NCBI GenBank assembly: GCA_030544235.1
Contig: CM060469.1
Location: forward strand, 14,998,017 to 15,062,016
Source: Lepturacanthus savala
Lineage: Eukaryota > Chordata > Actinopteri > Scombriformes > Trichiuridae
Length of the DNA: 64,000 nt
Direction of reading: 5' to 3'
The translations under genes and the position numbers were made by a program. The notes under the pieces are model-generated. The model saw only the letters and a program-made list of their open reading frames with translations, had not been told where the DNA came from and searched no databases. This document shows positions 23,386-37,421 of this stretch, piece by piece (position 1 is the first letter of the stretch; each line of letters starts with the position of its first letter).

Positions 23386-26300
23386 ATGAGTGTTTCCATC
23401 GGCGACAAGATTGAGGTGAGCTGTTTTAGCCGCTAGCTAACGCTAGCTGCAAGCTAACTTTAATCTAGTTTCAGCTGTGGCTGTAGCGCTACGGTTAACG
23501 TTTAACTAACGTTAACGTTTAACTAACTAACGTTAACTAACGAGACGAGCGGTGTTTCTTCCAACAGTGTGGCGTTTAAAGTGTAAAAAAGACGTTCGGG
23601 TTAGACATATTTAACCAAAATGTATCAAAACATTTGCCCACTAATTTACAGGAACTGCTACGATACTGACGCAAACGCTGTCGGTTCATTTAACGTTATA
23701 TACTTTTTCGTTTGTAATCTTAATCTTAAATTTTAATTCCAGATTTGTCTTATTTTTAACTTAAAATAGCTGACTTTCAAATGTTTTTAAATTACATCTT
23801 GGTGTTTTTAATGTTTTATTTTGAATTACTGCATTTTAAATACTTTGTTGTTGCGTTAATGCGCTATACAAATAAACTCGCCAGGCCTTTGCACAAACAC
23901 ATTATTGTTATTAGTATATCTATTAGTAAGTTAAGCTATAAGTTGTTAGTTGTGGTAGTAGTCAGTGTTATCAGCTTCACGTGCAGCTTCACCGGCTGTG
24001 TAACCTCACCTCTCTTGGGACAAACATTGTTGTGTTTGTTCTCACTTCGGTGACTCCACGTGCTGCTTGGAAACGGCTCCAGTGATCCTCGGTAGCGGGA
24101 AGAGCGCCGGGATAATTAGAGGTTCTGGTTGGCCATATGACAGCGTCAGGTGTTGGTGGCTTGTTTGTCAGTTAACGCTTTCCGTGAGGGGGGTTCTCCT
24201 CTGTGGAGTCATTAGTGGATGGTCTGTACATCCAGTATGTCGCAGGCAAGAGGGGCGTTTGATCAAGTAATTCACTATTTCTTCCAAAACCTCTCTACTG
24301 ACAACCAAGATAGCAGACATGAGAAGAGTAGATTATTTCATGATCAGGAGCTGGGGATCCAGGTATCAAGTGTTTTTCTTTCTTTTAAATCCTATCAAAA
24401 TGGACCAATTTTAAAATCTGAAATGGTTTTCCCATCCTCCTTCAAATATGATTTGTTTAGACAACACAATATTTATTTTTTTCACGCTTCTCCTTCAGGA
24501 TTTTAAAGTCCTCACCCTCCTTGGCAAAGGCTCTTTTGCATGTGTTTACCGGGCAAAATCAGTGAAGACGGGTCTGGAGGTTGCCATCAAAACGGTAAGA
24601 ATCCCTCACCTTGTGTCTTTGTTATTGATAAGTGTTAATTATAGCACGTTTTACCAGTACCCAAGCTGTTGCCAGTGACTGTTGGATGAAGTGTAAACGG
24701 GAACTGTTGGCTTATTTACCTGTAATTGTGCTTCCCATGGGTGTCCTGTGGTCCCTCGACTCACCACAAATGATGCCTTAACAGTTCATCTCCAGATTGG
24801 CTATTAACAACCAAACTCAGAACGCAGCAGCAGCAGCACTGTACCGCATTACAGGTTAATCCCGTCAGTGGCAGCTGTATAATTATCTCTGTTGTTCCCG
24901 TCTGCAGATTGACAAAAAAGCAATGCACAAAGCTGGCATGGTCCAGCGTGTGACAAACGAGGTGGAGATTCACTGCCGATTGAAGCACCCTTCTATACTT
25001 GAGGTAACATTGGCTCGACATGACTAATTTCTTATTGTGTACTGTTCATTTTTATTACATTACATCTCAACATATCCTTCTTTATATGTTCTTGTTGACA
25101 TGTCACATTTTGTTATTCTGTAACTTGTATAATAGACATAAATATGATTCTTTAGGGACTTTGCACTAAACACACACAGCACAAATTATAGGAATTCAAA
25201 TGTCTGTAGCGTACACTTACAGCTGCCCCCTCTCATCCCTCAAAAAATCTCAAGCTTTGTTTCATTGTTGTCATGGTTATGTAACGTGGAGGACTTGCCC
25301 CAGCCTCCTGTTTTCCATTTCACAATAGAACTGGTCTAAACTAAGCTCTATTGTTTTTTGTTTCTTTCGATGTGTGAATGAATTGTGTATTTTATAATGT
25401 TTTGAAATGTTATTATTTAGTTTTTCACACTGATAATTGAAATCTGACCGTTTTCAAGGTCAAATTTATCCCAGATTTAATGTAATTTGAGATTATTTTA
25501 GCCCTACATCAGTGTATATTTATTATTCAGTGTGCTCTACTTTTACTTGATGATATTTGCTGAATTTTATGATGAGATGTGTATTTATTGTCCTCTACTT
25601 TTACAGGATAATATAGGCCAAGTTATATGACATATCTTTTTATTTTTTTTTTTAAAGCTGTACAACTACTTTGAAGACAGCAACTATGTGTACTTGGTTC
25701 TGGAGATGTGTCATAATGGAGAGATGACCCGATACCTGAAGGAGCGGAAGATGCCTTTCTCTGAGGATGAAGGTCAGGCGGAATATTTTATCTGAAATGA
25801 AAAGACCTATTTGAGTTTTGAAAGCAAACAAAGTTATGCTTACATTAAAAATGAATCATCAAATTTAATTTATAAGAAGAAAAATGTTTCTTTTGTTTCA
25901 CAGCAAGACATTTCATGCATCAAATAGTGAAAGGAATGCTGTATCTACACACTCACGGCATCTTACATCGAGACCTGACCTTGTCCAACCTGCTGCTGAC
26001 CAGCAACATGAACATTAAAATCGCAGACTTTGGCCTCGCCACTCAGCTCAAACTACCCAGTGAAAAGCACTTCACCATGTGTGGGACCCCCAACTACATC
26101 TCCCCAGAGGTGGCCACCCGCAGCGCTCACGGCCTGGAGTCGGACGTGTGGTCACTGGGCTGCATGTTCTACGCCTTCTTGACGGGTCGCCCCCCGTTTG
26201 ACACGGACACAGTCAAGCACACCCTGTCCAAAGTGGTTCTTGGGGACTACGAGATGCCCGGTCACGTTTCCTTAGAGGCTCAGGACCTGATCCGTCAGCT

Positions 26301-29300
26301 GCTGCAGCGGGCCCCCGCCCACCGGCCCAGCCTCTCCGCAGTGCTGGACCACCCATTCATGACCCAGAACCCGCTGGTCAGGACTAAGGAGCTGGGGCTG
26401 GACGACGACGGGTCCATAGACAGCGGCATCGCCACCATCTCCACGGCCTGCACCTCCTCCACCTCAGCCAGCAGCGGCAGCCGCCTCCAAAGGAAGACCC
26501 GGCACGTGATTGGCTCGGCTCTGCCCAACCGCATGACGCCCATCACAAGTCTCCCGCAGCCCAGCAGCACCTGCTTTGAGGATGGAGATCAGTGGCGGCA
26601 GCAGCAGCAGCACCACCCGGACAGATTTCACCGGGAAAGCCGGAGCAGGGCGGTTCATGGCGGAGAGAGCGGCCAGCAGCACTCTCGCTACTTAAGGAGG
26701 GCTCACTCCTCGGACCGATCCGGCTCGTCCGGTCTAGGCCAGCGGTCGAGTCACGCCGAGCTAGGGAGATGCCACTCAGAGGAGACTCTGACAGGCGTAG
26801 GTGGACTTGTCTTCCCCATGTCCTCCACTCCACACCCGTTTTCAGAGCATGGAAGACTTCCATCTCCGCCTGTCAAACAGTCAGCACAGTGAGTATTCGT
26901 CGCATTCAGCTTCAAATCCTTTTTCTTATTTAACCTGACACTAACAATTTTCTCTGCTGTTTTTCAGCTCCGGGTATTCGTTGACCACACAGATGGAACA
27001 TCCACCAAGCTGCCATTTTCAAGACCTGGAGGGAGTCACAAACTGGCTCAATAATGAAGGTGAAATTTTTTCAATCTTTTTTTTTTCACTTAATGTTCTC
27101 ATCCAGTGCAATTATTATTGAGATTTGGGAAGTAAAAAAAATGCCGATGAATAAAATATATTTTTTTCATACTGGAAATGAAGGTGTATACGGATTCATG
27201 AAATGATTTTTAAACTCTGAACACAATTTAAACCATCCAACTCAAACAAATTTTTACAATTATTTTCTCTTCCTCTCAGGTTCTGGGTCGAGGCCCACGG
27301 ACAACAGTGCTCACAGCAGTACTGGGAGTTTCCATAGCAACAGAGGGCCTTTGGGAGTTCACAATTCTTGGACAGACAAGCCTACGAGCCGAGTTCTGAA
27401 CCCTCATCACAACCTGCATCACCTGCACCAACCGCATCCATCCGACCCGGACATGTATAGGGAGAATATACCTGAGGTGGAGTTAAAGCTCCCATCAGCC
27501 AAACCCAGCGTGGACAAAGGGAAGAAAACACTGAGAGACGTTGTCCCGCCTCTGTGCGCATCCAGACTGAAGCCGATCAGGCAGAAGACCAAAAACGCTG
27601 TTGTAAGATAGCACTCATGTTTTTGAACCATAGCTTCAATTCAATTGAAACATTTGCTAACGTCTAGTTTCTTTATTTTCTTACAGGTGAGCGTCCTGGA
27701 AACAGGTGAAGTGTGTATGGAGCTGTTGAAATGCCAGGGTGGTCAAGAGAGGGTCAAAGAGGTCCTTCGGATTTCCTGTGACGGTTCCATGGTGAGGCTA
27801 TAAAAACACAACATGACACATAATGAAATCAGAATTGCAATAACTGTTATTCAAGTAAATGGCATCTTAATTATTATTATTTTATTACTACTTCTATCTT
27901 TAAGGTGACAATATACCAGCCTAATGGTGGAAAGGGATTTCCTGTGCTGGACTGCCCCCCTGCTCCACCAGAAGACATTCTGATTTGTAGCTATGAGGAC
28001 CTGCCAGGTACGCTGATGACCACAACACATCCTGGAACATCAGCTAACGATGAAGATGATGTATTGTATCTCAATTTTTCTTTTTTTTTTTCCCACAATA
28101 GAAAAATACTGGAAGAAGTATCAGTATGCCTCCAAGTTTGTCCAGCTTGTGAAATCCAAGACTCCTAAGGTGACCCTGTACACCAAGTACGCTAAGGTCA
28201 TGCTGATGGAGAACTCTCCCAGAGCAGACCTGGAGGTCTGCTTTTATGACGGTGAGTCAGATTTCTTGGGACGCGCGTCACCGCTGACCCGTTTCCGTCT
28301 GAATTATTTAACAACGCTTCATCTCATGCAGGAGCGAAAACCCACAAGACGTCAGAGCTGGTGCGAGTGGTGGAGAAGAGCGGGAAGTCGTACACGGTGA
28401 AGGGCGAGGCGGGGCTGAGCGGCCTGAGCTCGGAGAGCAGGCTCTACGTGGAGCTCGCCGACGAGGGCCACAGCATGTGTCTGTCACTAGAGGCCGCCAT
28501 TACCGCAGAGGAGCAGCGCAGCACAAAGAACGTCCCCTTCTTCCCCATAACTATCGGCAGGTGAGAGGAACACACTGGTTTTTACTACTCCTGCTGCTCC
28601 TCGTCTTTTGTGGCTAGCATTGAATATGTCTGTTGCTTCCAGGAGACCTGCCAACCCGGAATCCCTGTTCTCATCATCGTTGCCCTCCCACCCAGCCCCG
28701 CCTGAACCAGCATCACCCCCTCAACCCCCTCAACCTCCACAAATCACTCCCTCAGTAAGTTCTCTAAATCCTTAAACAGCCCGATAGACTATACAGTGTA
28801 AACAATCAGCCATGGTTTTCATTAAAAAAACATTTCCACCCAGATGATCTCCTACGACGGGTCAGATTTCACGTCGGCCAGCCTGGGGAAGAAAAGCTCT
28901 CCGGTGCGACAGGAACTAGTGCAGAACACAGGAAAAGTGGTGAAGTCGATATTTGTGCCCAACGTTGGATGGGCTTCTCAGGTGATGAAAGAGGCTCTTA
29001 ATATTTTGTAAATATTTACAGAATCACATTTGTCATTAACAGTTTGAAATGTTTATATTTGTAGCTGACGAGCGGAGAGGTGTGGGTGCAGTTCAACGAC
29101 GGCTCTCAGCTGGTGGTTCAGGCAGGAGTTTCTTGCATCACTTACACATCTCCAGAGGGACGAATCACCAGGTATAAAACACGCTGGAAACTTTTTTTTC
29201 CATTTGAGCGGCTTAAGCGTTTTTATCAGTGTTCTCGTTAAAGAACACAAACAGCCTCACGAAAAGATAATTACTTACACAACTTGAACGTCCAAGGGCT

Positions 29301-29448
29301 CTGGATGAATCTCAATGACGTCTGTTTTCTTCACAGGTTCAAGGAGAACGAGAAGTTGCCCGAGCACGTCAAGGAGAAGCTGCACTGCCTCTCCACCATC
29401 CTCGGACTTTTGGCCGACCCGACAGCGCATCATTTACAACCCCGTTAA
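23386..29448 (+). CDS. plk4: PLK4, polo-like kinase 4, centriole duplication kinase
   Basis: Fifteen exons: 23386-23415, 24499-24594, 24908-25003, 25658-25772, 25904-26888, 26968-27059, 27280-27602, 27687-27791, 27905-28007, 28102-28251, 28332-28560, 28643-28754, 28844-28981, 29065-29171, 29337-29448. Sum 2793 bases, 930 residues (human 970). The kinase domain spans about 11-265: glycine loop GKGSFACVY, Lys41, HRD with Asp136, DFG with Asp154, and activation-loop Thr170 as in human. DSGIATIS at 285-292 is the beta-TrCP phosphodegron through which PLK4 triggers its own destruction. The linker is Ser/Arg/His-rich. The cryptic polo boxes begin around RLKPIRQKTKNAVV and continue through EKYWKKYQYASKFVQLVKSK; polo box 3 includes VGWASQLTSGEVWVQFNDGSQ. 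PLK4 acts at the mother centriole with CEP152/CEP192 and STIL. All sites needed for activity and turnover look intact. Confidence 0.98.
23436..23543. promoter_or_regulatory. GCTAAC/GTTAAC-rich tract at the start of plk4 intron 1
   Basis: GCTAAC at 23436 and 23453 is followed at 23493-23543 by overlapping TTAAC, CTAAC and ACGTTAAC words in a short imperfect array. It begins 20 bases after the first plk4 exon. It may be a local minisatellite or a promoter-linked motif; I cannot decide. Confidence 0.4.
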
Positions 29449-29684
29449 CACTTTGTGGCAAAAATATGAACTGAAAGTAGCAATAGAGCCGTTGACGCTT
29501 TCCTATTGTCTGGTGCTCTTGTAAATATATGTTTTTGTTTTTTATGTGTACAGAAGACTACGATTATGAAAAGATATTTTATTTTGTAACCATTTTGTAT
29601 AGTGTCTCAGGCAGTGTTTTGTATGTTTTGTCATTTTTTTACTGTGTACGTCTCCAATATTATGAACTTCATAAATGCAGAGGA

Positions 29685-29690
29685 AATAAA
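29685..29690 (+). other. plk4 poly(A) signal
   Basis: AATAAA about 240 bases after the plk4 stop at 29448, predicting a transcript end near 29710. Confidence 0.65.
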
Positions 29691-29979
29691 CATCTGGAGG
29701 CTGCACTTTGTTTTGCAGCCTTCTCCTTGCACTTGATATATTCATGGATGACTACAATGAATCTTTGTAGAAAGAAATTAAAGTATTCAGAGTTACTTTA
29801 CAGCTTCAGTTATACATAATATCATTGACACTCCGCTAAATCTTTACATTGACAATTCCGACCACCTTCGATTATTGATGGATAATTCTATTCAACGAAG
29901 GAACCACTGAAATCAGTGTTTACCTGCCAATAACAAAAAATAGAACCAAATTAAACATAGCCAGATATGGTTTCACATG

Positions 29980-32562
29980 TTTATTTTTGCCCGGTTAGTT
30001 TGGCTATGATTTTCTTTTTTAAAAAGGTCACAAAATTGTGGATTCCTTTCAATTACAGAACTGATACAAAACAACGGATGTAAGCAGAGGCGTATATACA
30101 CGTACTGTACAAGACACCCAAGGAGTAAACATTCAGGTGGAAGCTGGGAGCATGACGACACTGCCGGGGGGGGGGTGGGGGCTGCAGAAATGACCAATGG
30201 TAGGATTAACCATTTATTTCCCATTTAGAAGCACAATAAAGAACACAACAAAGGACACACTGTATACTGGTGTACACAGATATCAGCCATTTCAACATAG
30301 ACAGGGCTGCACCCTGGACTTCACCCCTAGCTAGGCGATGAAAATGCCTAGATCAGGGGAAAAGGATTCGAAAGCTTCCTCTGAGCCTGCTGCCTCATGC
30401 GACACTTTCACATGTTAGGATTCTCCTCACCACAGACACAATTGTGAGAAATTAACAAAAAATGAACTAACCTTGAAATATTCTCACAACATAATGTGTC
30501 TAGTGGAAAAAGCAGTTTCCCCACATGTCAATGGTATTTTTCTGTTCGTATCCCAGAGACATGCTGGTGAGATGGCTGCAGTGAATTTTATTTACCGATT
30601 ACAGGGTGAGCGAGGGATACAGTCGGATACTGATGGAGGATTAAAAACACGTTTAGGGGGAGCTCTCTGGGACAAGAAAATAAGAAGCAGGCTCAGAGGA
30701 ATCCCAAAGTGTGTATGCAATGATTTGGCAGGTTGGCACGCGTTCCCACTAGATGCTAGAGGGAGACAACCACCACGACATCGTTCGTCCCTTTGACACC
30801 ACCTTAAGTTTTGTTGTACAACCTGACCCTGCGTTGTTTTTTTGTTTTTTACTATTCCTCTAGTAAATATCCACTGTTTGTTCAAAAACATTGCGTGCTT
30901 TCATTTATATAAAACATTTTTTCCCCATAAAATCTCAATAAAATAAAGTTGCTCTTAGTAGATGTCAGGACAAAGATATTAACAAAATTGGAGTAAAAAA
31001 ATCTCACAGTGAACACTGGGAACAAGAGCTGGACTTCCCCCCCGATCCACTTCCCCCTTCCAAATGATTTTAACATGTGACACAAATACAGCAGCTGGGA
31101 CAGAAGACAGGTCAGAGAATTAAGCTTGAAGCAAATGAATCGACAGGACTACAGGTCGCATTAAATGTATTTTCTAAGAGTTGCACTTTAGAGAGACATT
31201 AAATCAAATGCAGAAGCTGAATAAATTTAATCATCTAGTTGGAATTCAGCAATTCTAATTTCTTTCTCATTAAATAACCTTTTTTTTAGCTGGGTCCAAA
31301 CACATTTTACCTGCATTTTAGTGGAATAAATTGTTTCCTGATTACCAAAAGGAGTTTAAAAAGTTGAGATGCGATTAAGTGACAAAACTCCACAGCAGCC
31401 GACAAGTCTGGTGTTAGCTCAAGTTTGCCTCAGGAGAGTAGTTTGCTCACATTACAGATACAAGCATTGAAGACACTGGTTTTAAAAAAAGGAGAGGCTG
31501 TTTACGGAGACTTCAAACCCATGAAGTGATGCGAGAAACCTCACAAGATCCCACTGGAATTCTGTAAAACAAGATAATGGAATTCTCTGAAAATATCCAC
31601 AAACACAAACGGAATGTGATCCTCGTCTTCCTGCGCTGGGACGCAGTTTTCTTTGTTTGAACACCTAACATCCACTGTCTGGCATACAGTAAAACACTCA
31701 CAGACCTATAAATATTGGCGCAACAACAATCATTAAAAAAAAAAAAAGAAAAAGAAAAACTTGGTCACATGGTCATGGAGATTCACTTAAAAGAAAAAAA
31801 AAAACTGTCCTATGCTTGAAGTAAATTTGATGGCACTCGGAAAAGTAAACGGCTTACCTGTTTGTTCAAACTAACAAAACTCAAAACTAGCTCGTCGTTC
31901 ATGTTCAGACTCATCGTGTCCTCTGCAGTCGATTGGCCACAGTCACATAGCAGCCCGGGATCTGTGGAGTAGTGTTCAAATGCCCGGCCAGCCACAGCTT
32001 CTCCCCTTCACTTTGTGCAGAGGAGTCAGTGGTATTGACCAGAATACAAACGCACATCACTGGCAAGGTCCGCCGCAACGTAAACGCACCGGTGTGTATA
32101 TGTGTGTGTGTGTGTGTGTGAGAGATACAAGGGATCATACATTGCACATCTAGTGGCACATCTTTCTCCAGTCCTGATTCGGCCGTTTCCCCCGTCAACT
32201 ACCTCATCTGGACCCCTTTCGTTACAGCAAACTCACACAAGAGAGAAAAAAAAAATAATAATAAAATCAACTATTAGGCAAAAGTTCCCAAAAGTTCACA
32301 TTACAGTACTGTTAAGTCTCATTAGACAAAACGAAAAATACAAAAAGGCAGAGAGAAAAAGCTTACACCCAATCACCATCATTTTCAATAACTATATAGG
32401 AAAAGGTTTGTTTCTGATTAGATATATTATCATCATTAACATCATAATTATTATGATTATTATTCATTATTATTGTCACCATTGTCATCCGTTTTTTTTT
32501 TTTTTTTTTCCTTTTTCTTTGTTTTTGTTCAGGGATCAAACGGAGTGGGGGTCGGGGGTCAG
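29980..32562 (-). other. probable itpk1 3' UTR
   Basis: About 2.6 kb between the itpk1 stop and minus-strand AATAAA signals at 29980-29985 and 30213-30218. No conserved coding frame exists in either direction. The tract contains a G-run at 30163-30180, an A-rich stretch at 31733-31802, (TG)10 at 32101-32120 and ATT/ATC-rich DNA at 32420-32490. The exact end is not determined. Confidence 0.45.
32101..32120. repeat. (TG)10 microsatellite
   Basis: Ten uninterrupted TG units in the presumed itpk1 3' UTR. Confidence 0.95.
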
Positions 32563-35500
32563 TCACTGGGAGGAAGCCTTGGTAGCTATCGTGGAGACAC
32601 AATGCTGCTGGAAGTTGGGGGACATGGCCGAGTTGCAGCCAAGTCTCTGACGCGGGCCCTTCAGGCCTCCGTCGCCCTCTACGATCCAGGGGCTGCCGCC
32701 GGCCTCTTTGCCCAGCATCCCGCAGCAGCCGGGGGCGGGAGGGGCGGCGCTGGGTACCGTGGTGCTCACCACCGGCAGGCCTTTAGGTTGCTCGCTGGCG
32801 GGGGCGATGTCGGGGCTGTGGCTCTGAAGCACGCTGCTGATGTGGTTCAGGAGGTCGTTGAAGAACTCCGGGACACCCTCATAACCTGAGGACACAGGAG
32901 GACAGGCAGAGACACTTAGACTGTGCGGTAGTAGTAGAGCATTCTGGTGAAAGGTCCTATATTCTACACTTCTCCTTGGTTTTATTTGAAGTTATGATAT
33001 ATCTTGCAAGATAAATTTTAGTTGTTAAAGAGATAGTTCAACTCTTGAAAATTCGCCCATAGTCAGAGCAATAGGTGCTTCTACTGAACTGCTCAATTAC
33101 TATGCAGCTAATGGTAGTTTTTGGTCAACAATGCAAATAAGTACTGCATTAGTCAATTACTCATATAACCAACAATGACCTTTTATTCAGGTGAACGGAA
33201 TTTTACAGTGGTATTAAATCAGAAAAAGTCTGCAATCCGTGTTAAAAGTAACAAAATCTGGAACCTGACTGTTATTGCAGATTAATTCTTTAAGCACACT
33301 CTACTAAGATTAACACTTTCCTTGTAAATAAATAATGTCAGTGATGAGTCAAAGACAAGTCCCGTTTGTAATATTTAGTAGCTTTGTTAATGGTTGACAT
33401 AACTGCCTGTATTTTACTGTGTGCATTTGTAACTGGTTTGGCTTGTTAGGTAGTCTATATGTAGTTTGCTTTGTGGTGTGTTAGTTAAACAGTTGGTGTT
33501 TTGCAATTTCTAGTAACCCCTTAGACATTATTAAGAAATTACAAGCTCAGACATTGTATGAGTTCACTAGTAACAACTAAGGGTTGTGGAGGCCAAACAT
33601 AAAACTTCCTGTCTTCTTCATAATGTCAAAACAAGAACCATTTCTTTGAACTTCAAACACCCCCCATGACAAAACATGACTCATTCCCCTGTAACACACT
33701 ACCTGTAACATAAACCCTCAGGTATTTCTTCGTGGAAGAGCGGCTGCACCTACCAGGGAATGCATTGACGTCTATGACGGCGTGCTGGCCTGTCTGGTTG
33801 TTGATGATGACGTCGATGCCAAACAGGGACACGCCCAGAGCCTGTCGCAAAGACCTGGACAACTCTCTCATGACATCGTCGCTGGGTGGCTGAGATACTC
33901 CCTCTACATTCTCTCTCTAAGAAAACAGAAAAAACAACATTAAAGCAGGTCTGCAGAAGAGCTCGTTACCACATCAGGTCAGAGTTCAGCTGGCGGCGGT
34001 TTTGGACGTACCGAAGTCAAGTGCGAGGACGACTCTGGTTTGGAAACGTTGTGGCTGTTGAAGAAAATGGCTTTCCTGTCTGAAAGGGAAACAGAGAACT
34101 TTGATGGATACTTGCTTTTATTCTAAAAAGTTCATTTATACGCTTGTTTTCATCCCAGACACTAGATGGCAGCAAAGCTCAAATGGTAACTTGAGGCTAA
34201 TGGCACTTTACATAAACAACATCTTAAGCTACCAATTTCTACACCTAGTGTAAAGAAGCAAAAAGCTAAATCTAAACAAGCCAAGTGTGAAGGCTAACCT
34301 TTGATCCCCTCAGGTACAACTACATCACACCCAGTGCTCACCAGGAACAACACAATGTACAACTTGTCTGCCTCAGGCGAGGTATTTTCTTCAAAGCAGT
34401 AATAAATGTTGACAGCATTGATTGCTGAATGAATTGACCCTTTTGTCTCTATTATCAGTGTAAAGATTACCATAAGAGAGTGTTGGAGAAAAGGAAGAGG
34501 GGTAGGGAAGTGGAGGGGGAAAAAAAAAAAAAGTAAATTCCATCATCGTCCAAATAAATATGCCCCCGGGCTCATGGAGGGGTCGTGGTAATGGAGTGCG
34601 AGGCAGATGGAGTCTTTCATTTCCAGGACCAGAACGCCAGCATTGGCTCCCAAACCGAAAAACTCACTCACACATTTTATTTTTAAGTTCTGTCCTTACA
34701 CAAACACTCACCCCTACCTTTCCTTTTTATCCTCATACCTCACTCAATTCCTCCAACCATTTTTTTTCCCCTCCGTGATACAAAACATGACATACGGCTT
34801 CAGGCTGCCGAGCGCAGCGCTGTGAACGCTGTGCAGATGGAACGCTGTGGTATGCTGCTTTATGTGTTTGACAAGGGCCGTGCTTTTCTGCTGTACCACT
34901 CAGCATTCCAGGCTGAAAGCAACTGTCCTCTCTCTCTCTCTCTCTCTGCACAGCTACACAAAACAGACTACTACACTACCGGTGTAACTGGTTTGCATGG
35001 GGGCCTCTGCTGTGGCATATGCAAATAGCGGTGTAATTTGTATCGTGGGAGAACCCTGTATTCAAAGCGTGCATTGCGGGGTAAGGCTCTTGACAGGTTT
35101 ACGGGGGAAATACGCCCGCTCTTCTTGTTTATTTCGACATGTTGGACAGCATGTACCAACAGGGCAAAACTCAATTGCACTCTAATGTACCCCTTAAAAG
35201 GGCGAATAGGTCCAATCACAGGGATTGTAAAGGCGATTTATGAGTTCTTTTATTGGGTGATTTAGGAGAAGCTGCGCAACATGTACAGTCCAGCCAGGGT
35301 GGACTCCCCCGCCCCCCTCCCGCCCCGTCTCTCTGCTCGTTTGGCTCCTCACCTGCCGGTCCAGCAGGGAAATTCTTGAGGGAAGGTCTCTCCACCACAG
35401 TGTAGGAATCCCCGACCACAAACACCTTGTAGAGCACCGCGTTGTGGTTGATGAAGCTCTGGATCACGCAAGGCGGCTTCACATCCTTCAGGTCCTCTTC

Positions 35501-37390
35501 ACTGAAGATAATGGCCATCTGCAGACAGGAAGACGCGCTGTAAACGTTGGGAAGTCTTTCAAAGCGGCAGCCACATTCAGACTAAAGTTAGCTAAAAAAG
35601 CTACTTTACTTGAGCAGGAAGGAACAGGTAGTGAGAAGGAATGAAGACATGAAACAGATCGGGTATTGATTTCAGTTGACACAGACGTACAAGCGCTTTA
35701 TCTGATTGTGTTGTTTGGACTTGGGTTAAACGACAATCCTGTGGCAGGACAAGTGTCACTGCTTACACAAAGCAAACCTTAGGGAGGATGTGGGTGACCT
35801 CTGTGGCCGCTTACCTCGTGGGAGTTGGTTCCATGAGCCACCCGTGTTTTGCAAACTGTGGGAGAAATGAAGCCGAGGACAAACAGGCAGAGAATTTAGC
35901 AAGGTAACCCAGCAGCAGTGACGATGCGACAACATTTCTCAGTGAGAGACTTTTCTTACACAGAAATGTAGAATCAATCTTTAAGTGGTTGAAAACTCAA
36001 ACATCAGAATGACATTTAGTACAAGTAGTGTGCAACAGTGCAATGTGAGCCTAAACTATCTGCAAGGACTCTGCATGATCTAGAATGTGAGACTTACTGA
36101 AGGGGAATGTGATTCCGTGCTTCTTGATCTGCTCCAGCACATCTGGGCTACACTCCGAGTTCAGGACCATGAACGGAGGAGAGCAAATCCTCTCATCTAA
36201 TAAAACGAGAAGTAAAAGAACAAAGAAGGGCTCGGTAAATGACAGAGAGTAAATGTCAACTATTTTTACTACTGTGGGCTTATTCTTGCAGTTTATTGAT
36301 GAATTCTTTAGTTGTGTCAACAGGGCAGGTTTTCAGGAAAGAAACGGCCGGAGAATGAGGAAACTTCAGCTCAGGGAAGATTCTAATTACCAGGAGGGTG
36401 TTTGTGACAGATGTGCCAACAGGGCAGGTTTAGACCACTTCTATAAGAACCATTTGCACCAACGTTATCCTTCTAGCAAGTGATAATTCACGGAGAAACT
36501 AATTGGTATGCATTACACAAGTAAGTACTTGCAGACAGATATCTCTTGCTGATTTTGTAGTATTTTGAACCAGTCATGCTCCAGAATGTTCACGAAAGTA
36601 CAAGAGACAAATTAAGAAGAGCATGAAAAGTTATGACATGCAGGCCATGTATTTTCTGTGCGATTTACTGATTAATCTATATTACCTTATTTTTCCAAAG
36701 CATTATTTTGCATTTCTGTATGAAATGGGGTGCTATACAAATAGTTTATTATTATTATTGTTATAAACCTAAACCTTAAATCGCTACTTTTGTCCAATCA
36801 ACAGTCCAAAACCCGAACATGCTAGATTTAGTTGGAGAAACAGAAAATAATTATTTATACACAAATGTCAAAGCAAATTTTCAGTAATTTTTATGATTTA
36901 TTATGGTTGTGAAGACCAAAAAGGCCACATCCTGTTGTTGGTGTTCATGTAAAAACTGCACAATTTGTGATTTGTTCGTTCTTCCTTATAACAAATGTTG
37001 TTTTGGAGTAACTTATAGAAGTTGTTAGTATTTGCTGCTTGGTAAACAGCTTTCGTGGATTCTTTTGGTTTGAAACAGTAGCACTCGAACCAGTTCTTTC
37101 TGTCATTATTGATACCCTACTTAGAAAAATGACAGGCAACCCCGGCACATCCTACCGTGGTCTGAGCGAATGTTTTCAAGACCTTGGCCTGACATGGGGA
37201 GCAGATGTAAAACACACGCACGCAAGAATGCATGCACACCCCTTGTAAAACTTAATTTTGACTAAATAATAATCTTTATATTCCACTCCCTGTGACAGGT
37301 TTAGACAACAAACACTAAGGAAGCCATCTGAGGCCCCAGGGGATGAATGACAAATTATTAAAGCAGAAAGCTGCAAGGCCCTTCTGCTCC

Positions 37391-37421
<31 letters not shown>

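Noticed and set aside
26295..26933. Long minus- and plus-strand frames over plk4 exon 5
   Set aside because: Shadows of the 985-base GC-rich coding exon.
32102..32889. Long plus-strand frames antisense to the last itpk1 exon
   Set aside because: Explained by low-complexity repeats and by the GC-rich coding exon on the other strand.
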